Shown: piece by piece, positions 7,654-12,962 of the stretch
Layout: each line of letters opens with the position of its first letter
Numbering within the stretch: position 1 is the first letter of the stretch
Source of the DNA: Saprospiraceae bacterium
Lineage (GTDB): Bacteria; Bacteroidota; Bacteroidia; Chitinophagales; Saprospiraceae
NCBI GenBank assembly: GCA_007134625.1
Contig: SLKL01000059.1
Span: 1 to 12,962, forward strand
Direction: 5' to 3'
Length of the DNA: 12,962 nt
Notes under the pieces: model-generated
Told to the model about the DNA's origin: nothing
Databases searched by the model: none
What the model saw: only the letters and a program-made list of their open reading frames with translations
Made by a program: the position numbers and the translations under genes

Positions 7654-8124
7654 TTAAACCATTTTGTCGGCACAACAGGTACTTGCAAATGCGTCCGGTT
7701 TGGCTTTAAAAACAAATCCCATACCTAAGACATACCCCATGGCATCGCGCAATGCAGAATTAGAGACAAAACCGGGATCTGAATTAATATCCGCATGAAT
7801 TTCCAGTTCGACATCGTATTTGTCTAACAATTCGCAAAGGTTGTATGCCACATCAACAGACTTTGCTACTTCCTGAATCATCCGTTCCTTGATAGACATC
7901 GTACCTTTAACCTTGGCATTACTGATAAACATAAAACCACCACGATGCTCTCTTAAAAATACAATTACAGTAGCGAATTCAATTAAGCCTCCCTTTACCC
8001 TGCTATCCGTTCCAATACAGACTTTAAGTCTAAAACCCTTTTCAGTTTCTTCCTGAATGGTTTTTTCTACAACTGACACTATAGGTTCTTCAATTGGTTG
8101 TCCATTAAATCTACGCCATGCCAT
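7654..8124 (-). CDS. Ribonuclease H-like YkuK family (DUF458) protein
   Basis: This 156-residue cytoplasmic protein has no signal peptide or membrane span. It matches the YkuK/DUF458 family, which has an RNase H-like fold: CIGTDSRVKGGLIEFATVIV (36-55) for the first strands with D40, a helix KERMIQEVAKSVDVAYNL (79-96), LEIHADINSDPG (107-118) with D112, and the closing KPDAFASTCCADK (142-154) with D153. The acidic residues D40, D112 and D153 are placed where an RNase H-type metal site would use them. Nuclease activity has not, to my knowledge, been shown for the family, so the function remains a prediction. It is divergent from the T9SS cargo gene, and both starts share a 252-base spacer. A TACCTTTA sequence (8147-8140, minus strand) just upstream is one mismatch from TAnnTTTG, but no -33 element accompanies it. 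Confidence 0.88.
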   Translation of the reverse strand: MAWRRFNGQPIEEPIVSVVEKTIQEETEKGFRLKVCIGTDSRVKGGLIEFATVIVFLREHRGGFMFISNAKVKGTMSIKERMIQEVAKSVDVAYNLCELLDKYDVELEIHADINSDPGFVSNSALRDAMGYVLGMGFVFKAKPDAFASTCCADKMV

Positions 8125-8308
8125 GATGAAAATTTTCGATAAAGGTAAACAAATAAATATCTTACATATTCTATTTTTTCACAATTAACACAAATATTAC
8201 ATAAAACGAGCTTTTGCCAGTCATACTAAACGAGGCAAACAATAAAAAGTGAATGGAATAGTATTTATTAAGCGAATGGGATTGCTTTTCCATACAGCAT
8301 CTAATTAT

Positions 8309-8316
8309 TACCTTTG
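8309..8316 (+). promoter_or_regulatory. Bacteroidota promoter of the T9SS cargo gene
   Basis: TACCTTTG at 8309-8316, followed by CAG, is a perfect TAnnTTTG -7 element. A TTG at 8282-8284 could be the -33 element, but the spacer is 24 bases, somewhat longer than the usual 19-21. The predicted transcription start is around 8321. This matters for the annotation because an in-frame TTG at 8314 falls inside the promoter and cannot be the translation start. Confidence 0.6.
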
Positions 8317-8376
8317 CAGTATAAGACAAACGCTATGCTTAAGAATTATAAAACGCTATCAAATTTCACCAAATCA

Positions 8377-9411
8377 ATGAAATACTCATATCTGCTATTT
8401 TTAATTTTTGGAATAAATTCTATTCTCGCACAGGGAAGTCTTCAGTTTTCAGAGGAAGCTTATATGCAGGCTGACCAACAATTGTATCACACTACCAACC
8501 CGAAAAGTACAGGCCTGTCAGGATACAATCAAGTCTGGGATTTTAGTCATTTGGAAAAATTGGATGAAGTAAAAAGCTATCTCCACCCCTTAAATCAGCG
8601 AGAATGGACTGCTGTTTTCCCTGAAGCCAATTTGATTATTGAGGAAGATAATAGTCTTTTTTTCATTAGAGCTGACAGAAATACGCTTTCTGAATATGGT
8701 TATTTAAAAGGTGAGCGACTGATGGTTTACGATCAACCCATTGTGCGATTCCCATTTCCATTTGAATTCGAATCCAGCGTTGAGGGAACTTTTTCCGGAA
8801 TCAGACACTACCGTCAGAAAAGGAAGATGAGCGGAAAGTTTAAATCTGAGGCGGATGGATATGGTACACTTATATTACCGGAAGACAGAGTTTATGATGG
8901 AGTAGTTCGCGTTCGATTTTCTAAAAGCCTTGATAACAATCTTTCGGAGGAAGTAATTTACCGTTGGTACAAAACGTCAACTGCCCCCGTTTCCCGAAGT
9001 CCATTATTGACTATTTTTACAAGAGAGGAGTTGGGTAAAAAACAAATCACGGGCGGTGCTTTTATTGCTAAGGAAGAGACTGTTGAAATTGCCGGCTCAT
9101 CGCTGGAAAACGACCCCTTAGATTTAGATCAAAAAGCCGAGAATGGGGATTACTATCAATACAACATCAGCCCGAATCCCTTCAATGATTTTGCCATAAT
9201 TGAATACACTATTCCTGTTGCAGGAAAAGTTACCATTCAATCCTTCGACAACAATGGCAGGTTAATACAAACGCTTCTGGATGAGAATCAAAATGCCGGG
9301 GACCACACCCTCAAACTCAGCAGTACGGGTGTTTTTGTTCAGCACATCCGCATTCAGGTTGATGATCAATTTGTAGCTACCAAAAAGGTCTTTCAAGTGG
9401 ATAATCACTGA
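8377..9411 (+). CDS. Secreted protein with T9SS type A C-terminal sorting domain
   Basis: From the ATG at 8377 this is a 344-residue protein with a standard signal peptide, MKYSYLLFLIFGINSILAQ, cleaved near AQ|G. The middle part (20-235) has no recognisable enzyme motif; it contains a DGYGTLILPEDRVYDGVVRV stretch (160-179) that I associate with Bacteroidota T9SS cargo proteins of unknown function. Residues 259-344 are a type A sorting domain: YQYNISPNPFNDFAIIEYTI (260-279), then GKVTIQSFDNNGRLIQTL (283-300), GDHTLKLSSTGVF (308-320) and a closing TKKVFQV. The protein should cross the inner membrane by Sec and the outer membrane by the type IX system, then be released or anchored on the cell surface. 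No T9SS machinery gene is in the window. An in-frame ATG at 8335 would add 14 residues before the signal peptide and leave a leader of only about 14 bases, so it is less likely. Confidence 0.85.
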   Translation: MKYSYLLFLIFGINSILAQGSLQFSEEAYMQADQQLYHTTNPKSTGLSGYNQVWDFSHLEKLDEVKSYLHPLNQREWTAVFPEANLIIEEDNSLFFIRADRNTLSEYGYLKGERLMVYDQPIVRFPFPFEFESSVEGTFSGIRHYRQKRKMSGKFKSEADGYGTLILPEDRVYDGVVRVRFSKSLDNNLSEEVIYRWYKTSTAPVSRSPLLTIFTREELGKKQITGGAFIAKEETVEIAGSSLENDPLDLDQKAENGDYYQYNISPNPFNDFAIIEYTIPVAGKVTIQSFDNNGRLIQTLLDENQNAGDHTLKLSSTGVFVQHIRIQVDDQFVATKKVFQVDNH

Positions 9412-9711
9412 TTATGAGGACTAACCTAAGCATGCATTAGTTTTACTGAAAATCGCTTTACTTGAGTTCATATATTATCGCGAAGCGTAATTTTTTTTCA
9501 ATCTACGCTCTTACAAGGTTGGGGGGTGCACAGTAATATGAAGGAACAAGCGTAAAATACTCTATACCGGGCTCATTTTAAAATCCTGGACTCACAATTA
9601 CTTATGGAGTTTAGGGAATTCGAACTCATATTTTATAAGTATATCAAAGGAATAAAAAAAGGTCTGTAGAAGTGACATCTTTTAATCTGGGTAAGTTCTT
9701 CTTTGTCAGAC
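9412..9711. other. Convergent intergenic spacer with no gene seen
   Basis: About 300 bases separate the T9SS gene (plus) from the terminator behind tonB (minus). No open frame with a credible protein, tRNA or known RNA was recognised. Three short sequences share a core: GAAGCGTA at 9482-9489, its partial inverse TACGCT at 9504-9509, and CAAGCGTA further right, near 9548. The first two could form a 6-bp stem around a T-rich loop. A GGGGGG run lies near 9522-9527. These are weak signals and I assign no function. Confidence 0.5.
9420..9444 (+). terminator. Weak possible terminator after the T9SS cargo gene
   Basis: ACTAA at 9420-9424 pairs with TTAGT at 9437-9441, and four T in all (9441-9444) end the structure. 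The stem is only five base pairs and AT-rich, so it would be unstable alone. It is listed only because it lies nine bases past the stop codon and no better terminator exists on the plus strand before the tonB hairpin. Confidence 0.2.
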
Positions 9712-9751
9712 AAAAAAAGTGGCAAACCGAATTCATCCGACTTGCCACTTT
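9712..9751 (-). terminator. Intrinsic terminator of the gcvH - VanZ - tonB cluster
   Basis: Arms AAAGTGGCAA (9716-9725) and TTGCCACTTT (9742-9751) are perfect 10-base inverted repeats around a 16-base loop. On the minus strand the stem is followed by an uninterrupted T run reaching 9712 and lies 24 bases after the tonB stop. The opposite side carries TTTATTTATATT, so weaker termination of plus-strand transcripts is also possible. Confidence 0.85.
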
Positions 9752-9775
9752 ATTTATATTATACTCCAGGAGTAC

Positions 9776-10675
9776 CTACTGAAGAGTAAATCTAACCGGC
9801 AGGTTAAACTGTACATTAACTGCACGTCCCCTCTGACGCCCTGGGGTCCATCGTTCAGGCATATCATTCATCATTTTGATAACTCTCAATGCTTCTGCCC
9901 CACATCCTCCTCCAATATCTCTCACCACCTTAGGATCCTGAATTCTTCCATCTGTATCAACCACAAAGGTAACAACTACCTGCCCCTCTATTCCATTTTC
10001 TCTCGCTATTGCAGGATACCTGATATTTCTGTAAATAAACTCAAGCATTTTTTGATCTGCACAAGCTTTTTTCTCTTCATTGGTTCCTGACATGTCTTCA
10101 CAACCGGGGAATCTGGGCATCTGCTCTACCACCTGAAAAATTTCCTCTACTTCAGGCTCCGATGGTGGCGGTGGTGGCGGTGGTGGTGCCTCAGGTTCTT
10201 CAGGTACATCAATAATGGTCTCTTCGTCCACAGTCATATCCAGGAATTCCGGTGGATCTTCATCAATTAATTCTTCTTCCGGGACCTCCTCAATTCCCGG
10301 TGGTGGCGGTGGGGGTGGCGGCGGAGGTGGTTCTGCCGTTCTAGGAGGCTCAATTTCAATTTCATCATCAAAAGCCAGCGCATCCTCAGGAATGATTACC
10401 GGAGGTTCATACTGTGTCCAATTGAAGGCAAAAATAACCAATATTAAAGAGGTCATCAGACCTACCCTTAACATTAATGGAGATTGTGTAAAAATATTGA
10501 GAGAAGGGTATTTATTCCTCGCGGTGATCAATTCGGAGGGCAGAGGAGATGCTTCTCCACTCAATAATTTTTCAGATCTCTTAACCATCCAGAGCCTGTA
10601 TAAGACAATCAAGGCTACAAGAGCCAGAAATATCCCCAGGACAGCTAATACCAATTGACTTGTTCCTAATTCCAT
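9776..10675 (-). CDS. tonB: Energy transducer TonB with an extra N-terminal membrane segment
   Basis: This 299-residue inner-membrane protein would transmit proton-motive energy (via ExbB/ExbD) to outer-membrane TonB-dependent transporters. The C-terminal TonB domain (about 208-299) is clear: IRYPAIARENGIEGQVVVTF (218-237), VVDTDGRIQDPKVVRDIGGG, RWTPGRQRGRAVNVQFNLPV (275-294) and a final RFTLQ. The linker is P11 (116-126), an acidic stretch, then P8 (164-171). The segment SPLMLRVGLMTSLILVIFAFNWTQYEPP (65-92) matches what is normally the N-terminus of Bacteroidota TonB. Here it is preceded by about 60 residues with another hydrophobic helix (8-29), so two spans are predicted. The ATG at 10675 lies 12 bases after the VanZ-family stop, consistent with co-transcription. 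Internal Met codons at residues 30 and 68 would give shorter proteins, but the start chosen fits the tight gene spacing. Confidence 0.93.
   Translation of the reverse strand: MELGTSQLVLAVLGIFLALVALIVLYRLWMVKRSEKLLSGEASPLPSELITARNKYPSLNIFTQSPLMLRVGLMTSLILVIFAFNWTQYEPPVIIPEDALAFDDEIEIEPPRTAEPPPPPPPPPPPGIEEVPEEELIDEDPPEFLDMTVDEETIIDVPEEPEAPPPPPPPPSEPEVEEIFQVVEQMPRFPGCEDMSGTNEEKKACADQKMLEFIYRNIRYPAIARENGIEGQVVVTFVVDTDGRIQDPKVVRDIGGGCGAEALRVIKMMNDMPERWTPGRQRGRAVNVQFNLPVRFTLQ
10298..10330 (-). repeat. Polyproline-encoding simple-sequence tract in tonB
   Basis: This 33-base G/C-rich tract (read as GGN on the plus strand, CCN on the minus) encodes eleven consecutive Pro residues of the TonB linker. 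A second tract at 10163-10186 encodes eight. Such tracts can change length by slippage in whole codons and would alter the periplasmic reach of TonB; codons are mixed (GGT, GGC, GGG, GGA on the plus strand), which should limit slippage. Long Pro runs also stall ribosomes unless EF-P is present. Confidence 0.75.
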
Positions 10676-10687
10676 AATCCGGTTAAT

Positions 10688-11050
10688 TTATTTTTTTATA
10701 CAAAACAGAAGCATAGCTCCTGCAATTGTTCCTAATGCGTTTGCAACCACGTCCCAAATATCAAAGTATCGACCCTCTATAAAAAACTCCTGAACAAACT
10801 CAGTCATTATTCCAAAAGCTGAAAACAGGAGTATGATTGCAAATTTTTCCTTGTTTTCGATTGAATCCACTTTACTTTTTCTAAATAGTAAAAAAAGAAA
10901 AGAAAGCATCGCAAACATAACAAAATGCAGATACTTATCCAAATGTGGAATTTGTAAATCTGCTTCCGGTAAATGTTTACCCGGCATCAAAAGTAAAAAA
11001 CTGATCGTTATCAGCCAACTCAACCACAAAAAAAAGTAAAAACGGCTCAC
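10688..11050 (-). CDS. VanZ family membrane protein
   Basis: This 120-residue integral membrane protein has four predicted spans (about 5-22, 39-56, 69-86 and 99-117). VanZ-family motifs are present: HLDKYLHFVMFAMLSF (36-51), then EFVQEFFIEGRYFDIWDVVANALGTIAGA (84-112), with the conserved E, Q, R, D, N and G. VanZ was first described next to teicoplanin resistance genes, but most family members are housekeeping proteins of unknown function and nothing here suggests glycopeptide resistance. The start is GTG at 11050: an in-frame TAA lies immediately before it and the first ATG comes only at residue 22, inside the first span. It sits between gcvH (65 bases away) and tonB (12 bases away) on the same strand, so it is probably transcribed from the gcvH promoter. 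Confidence 0.88.
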   Translation of the reverse strand: MSRFYFFLWLSWLITISFLLLMPGKHLPEADLQIPHLDKYLHFVMFAMLSFLFLLFRKSKVDSIENKEKFAIILLFSAFGIMTEFVQEFFIEGRYFDIWDVVANALGTIAGAMLLFCIKK

Positions 11051-11115
11051 TTATTTTCACCGCTTTGTTACAAGATGCATAGCAATTTGATTTTGGTGGT
11101 TTCTATCTCATTTTT

Positions 11116-11505
11116 TTATGAAATCAACTCTCCGTACTCCTCCGCAGACAATAATTCATCCAATTCATCAGGATCAGAAATTTTGATTTTAACTATCCAT
11201 CCTGACCCGTAGGGGTCTTCATTAATGGCCGCAGGATTATCCTCACCATCTTCATCTAACTCGTCATTGAAAGCCAGAACTTCTCCACTGATTGGCATAT
11301 ACATATCAGAAGTTGTCTTAACAGCTTCGACTGTTCCAAAAACCTCATCTTTATCGAGTTCTTCACCAACAGTTTCCACTTCCACATATACTATCTCACC
11401 CAATTCGCCCTGAGCAAAATCAGTAATACCAACTACCGCTTCATCACCTTCGACCCTAATCCATTCATGTTCTTTAGTGTATTTTAAATCCTTTGGTACA
11501 TTCAT
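11116..11505 (-). CDS. gcvH: Glycine cleavage system H protein
   Basis: This 129-residue cytoplasmic protein is a lipoylated carrier that shuttles the aminomethyl group between the P, T and L proteins of glycine cleavage. Family landmarks are KYTKEHEWIRVEGDEAVVGI (8-27), FAQGELGEIVYVEVETVGEE (30-49) and the lipoyl site VEAVKTTSDMYMPISGEV, in which K63 is the attachment residue. The C-terminus has the usual NEDPYGSGWIVKIKISDPDELDELL. Length and composition, including strong acidity, are normal. No gcvT, gcvP or lpd gene is in the window, so the other subunits must be encoded elsewhere. It is the first gene after a strong Bacteroidota promoter and probably leads a three-gene transcript with the VanZ-family gene and tonB. 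Confidence 0.97.
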   Translation of the reverse strand: MNVPKDLKYTKEHEWIRVEGDEAVVGITDFAQGELGEIVYVEVETVGEELDKDEVFGTVEAVKTTSDMYMPISGEVLAFNDELDEDGEDNPAAINEDPYGSGWIVKIKISDPDELDELLSAEEYGELIS

Positions 11506-11563
11506 TTTTATAGCGTTTACTTGAAAAATTAATTATCCCATCTTCACTGCTAAAATGGAACGT

Positions 11564-11594
11564 CAAATTTAACCACATTTTTTGATTGAACAAA
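11564..11594 (-). promoter_or_regulatory. Promoter of the gcvH cluster
   Basis: On the minus strand, TTTG (11594-11591), a spacer of exactly 19 bases, and TAAATTTG (11571-11564) match the Bacteroidota primary sigma-factor consensus TTTG-N19-TAnnTTTG without a mismatch. The expected transcription start is near 11559, leaving a leader of roughly 50-55 bases before the gcvH ATG at 11505. No glycine riboswitch fits in this short leader. Confidence 0.8.
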
Positions 11595-11660
11595 TGTGAA
11601 CGGAAAATTTGATAAATAAATAATAGTTAAAGCCACTTTTTTAGGCTAATACATGAGACA

Positions 11661-11702
11661 GCAAAGCAAGAAGCCATTAGCCAAGGGCTAAAAGCCAGTA
11701 AC
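11661..11702. repeat. Degenerate 7-base tandem array (N5-GC x 5)
   Basis: Heptads in register are GCAAAGC, AAGAAGC, CATTAGC, CAAGGGC, TAAAAGC and then CAGTAAC: five in a row end in GC and the sixth ends in AC. The array ends four bases before the rnr stop codon complement (11707-11709), so it is the first thing transcribed after rnr. It contains a small palindrome, TTAGCC-AAG-GGCTAA at 11677-11691, which could form a 6-bp stem with a 3-base loop. No T-tract follows on the minus strand, so it is not a classical terminator. The array shares its period, but not its sequence, with the one at 54-95. Confidence 0.5.
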
Positions 11703-11706
11703 CAAA

Positions 11707-12962
11707 TTAATCGTCATAATGCTTCAACAGCTCCAATTCAATTTGCCTTCGGTTGAGGTCGGTGTCTAATAACCTAACTCTTATCTTGTCACCCATTTTA
11801 ATGATTCTACCTGTTTTGCGACCTCTTGCAGCTAAACGGTGTCCGGTCATTTCGTAATAATCATCCATGGTATCAAAAGAAATAAGGCCCTCGCACAGGA
11901 TATTTTCCAGTTCTACAAAAATTCCTCTTTCAATCATTCCTGTGACATAACCATCGAATTCCTCACCGGCTCTTTTCTGAAGAAACTCCACCTGCTTGTA
12001 CTTAATGGACTCCCTTTCAGCATCCATGGCATGTCGTTCCATAGCCGAGATGTGTTTACACATTTTTTCCAGATCGTCCTTATCCATGCGGTAATCGGCA
12101 CTGATATTTTTTTCCAGAATTCGATGTGCTAGTACGTCACTATACCTTCTGATGGGCGAGGTAAAATGAGAATAATGATCAAAACCCAGTCCGTAATGCC
12201 CGATATTATCCGTTGTATAAATGGCTTTAGCCATAGATCGAATAGCAAGTGGTTGTAGTACTTCAAGAGCCTGATTGGTTTTAGCTGATTCCGAAAGTCG
12301 ATTAAAGGACTGTGCAATTTTCTGGGGAGTGGACAGATTGAAAGTAAAGCCCAGTTCCTTGGCAAAAAGTGCAAAATCAGCTATTTTCATGGGATCCGGC
12401 ATATCGTGAACCCTGTAAACGAATGGTATGGGAGCGCCACCTTTTTTCTCACTGATAAAAGCTCCAACTTCCCGATTAGCAAGAAGCATAAAATCCTCAA
12501 CCAGCATATGTACAGGCTTGCGTTCCTTTACGAAAATCTCTACCGGGTAGCCGTCATCATCCAGCTTAAAGCGTACTTCATCGGTCTCAAAATTGATGGA
12601 ACCTGCTTTGAAGCGTCTGTCTCTCAATATACCGGCAATGTGATTCAGTTCGAGTAGCGCATCTACAAAATCACCTTCTTTGCGATCCATGATTTCTTGT
12701 GCCTCCTCATAAGTAAACCTTCTCTTGGAATGGATTACACTTTTTCCAAACCACCTTCTGACTACTTTGGTATTTTTGTCTAATTCAAAAAGTGCAGTAA
12801 AGGCCAGCCTATCCACATTGGGACGTAGCGAACAGAGGTTATTAGAGAGTTTTTCCGGTAACATGGGGAGGACTCTGTCCACCAGATAAACTGATGTAGA
12901 GCGCTCGAAAGCCTCCTTATCCAATGCACTACCCTCACGAACATAATGGGTGACATCCGCAA
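11707..12962 (-). CDS. rnr: Ribonuclease R, C-terminal part (cut by the window edge)
   Basis: This is the 3' two thirds or so of a processive 3'-5' exoribonuclease that degrades structured RNA. The reading frame runs off the right edge without a start: the first readable residues ADVTHYVREGSALDKEAFER are the middle of the RNB catalytic domain. A TTG at 12924, which opens a frame, is simply the Leu of SALDKEAFER. Recognisable blocks in order are TSVYLVDRVLPMLPEKLSNN, then LVEDFMLLANREVG, DHYSHFTSPIRRYSDVLAHR (about residues 261-280 of the visible 418), and a C-terminal S1 RNA-binding domain (about 334-414) from GEEFDGYVTGMIERGIFVEL onward. The protein ends at ELELLKHYDD directly after S1, without the long Lys-rich tail found in E. 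coli RNase R. The N-terminal cold-shock domains and the first catalytic Asp residues lie outside the window. Confidence 0.95.
   Translation of the reverse strand, partial: ADVTHYVREGSALDKEAFERSTSVYLVDRVLPMLPEKLSNNLCSLRPNVDRLAFTALFELDKNTKVVRRWFGKSVIHSKRRFTYEEAQEIMDRKEGDFVDALLELNHIAGILRDRRFKAGSINFETDEVRFKLDDDGYPVEIFVKERKPVHMLVEDFMLLANREVGAFISEKKGGAPIPFVYRVHDMPDPMKIADFALFAKELGFTFNLSTPQKIAQSFNRLSESAKTNQALEVLQPLAIRSMAKAIYTTDNIGHYGLGFDHYSHFTSPIRRYSDVLAHRILEKNISADYRMDKDDLEKMCKHISAMERHAMDAERESIKYKQVEFLQKRAGEEFDGYVTGMIERGIFVELENILCEGLISFDTMDDYYEMTGHRLAARGRKTGRIIKMGDKIRVRLLDTDLNRRQIELELLKHYDD

Noticed and set aside
10215..10658. Open frame on the plus strand encoding Ser and Gly runs
   Set aside because: It lies wholly opposite tonB; the Gly run is the complement of the polyproline tract and the rest has no recognisable domain.
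10688..11050. VanZ-family gene as a glycopeptide resistance determinant
   Set aside because: No vanH/A/X/R/S genes are nearby, and the family is widespread with other roles.
11506..11563. Glycine riboswitch upstream of gcvH
   Set aside because: The leader from the predicted start is only about 55 bases, far too short for a glycine aptamer, and no such fold is visible.
11677..11691. TTAGCC-AAG-GGCTAA as the rnr terminator
   Set aside because: The stem is six base pairs and no T-tract follows on the minus strand; better explained as part of the heptad array.

Overview
The window looks like ordinary chromosomal DNA from a member of the Bacteroidota. Four things point there: a secreted protein with a type IX secretion (T9SS) type A sorting domain, a TonB with the characteristic polyproline and acidic linker, promoters of the TTTG-N19-TAnnTTTG form, and AT-rich spacers without strong Shine-Dalgarno sequences. 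The genus cannot be told from the sequence. All genes except the T9SS cargo gene lie on the minus strand, so the window reads from right to left.

Right to left on the minus strand: the 3' part of rnr (RNase R), cut by the window edge; a spacer with a degenerate 7-base repeat; a gcvH - VanZ-family - tonB cluster with a very good promoter in front and a hairpin/T-tract terminator behind; and a 364-bp convergent spacer. Next is the single plus-strand gene, a T9SS cargo protein with its own TAnnTTTG promoter, transcribed divergently from a YkuK-type RNase H-fold protein. After that come two periplasmic M16 peptidase-fold proteins whose active-site motifs complement each other, closed by a long hairpin terminator. 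Last is a LemA / DUF2207 pair, followed by a second degenerate 7-base repeat.

Functional units: the M16 pair probably forms one periplasmic heterodimeric zinc protease, with the upstream gene giving the zinc site and the downstream gene the substrate-binding R/Y motif plus a LolA-like domain. LemA and the DUF2207 protein are a common membrane pair of unknown biochemistry. GcvH is the lipoyl carrier of the glycine cleavage system; the genes after it are membrane proteins with no evident metabolic link. No phage, IS element, CRISPR array, defence island, tRNA or rRNA was seen.

I found no convincing new multi-gene system. The points most worth a second look are the two degenerate heptad arrays in minus-strand 3' regions that lack hairpin terminators, a possible promoter in the loop of the terminator upstream of lemA, the three-fold ectodomain of the DUF2207 protein, and the extra membrane segment of TonB. 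Several starts were corrected: the DUF2207, T9SS and RNase R frames can each be opened at a TTG that is unlikely to be the true start, and the VanZ-family gene starts at GTG.
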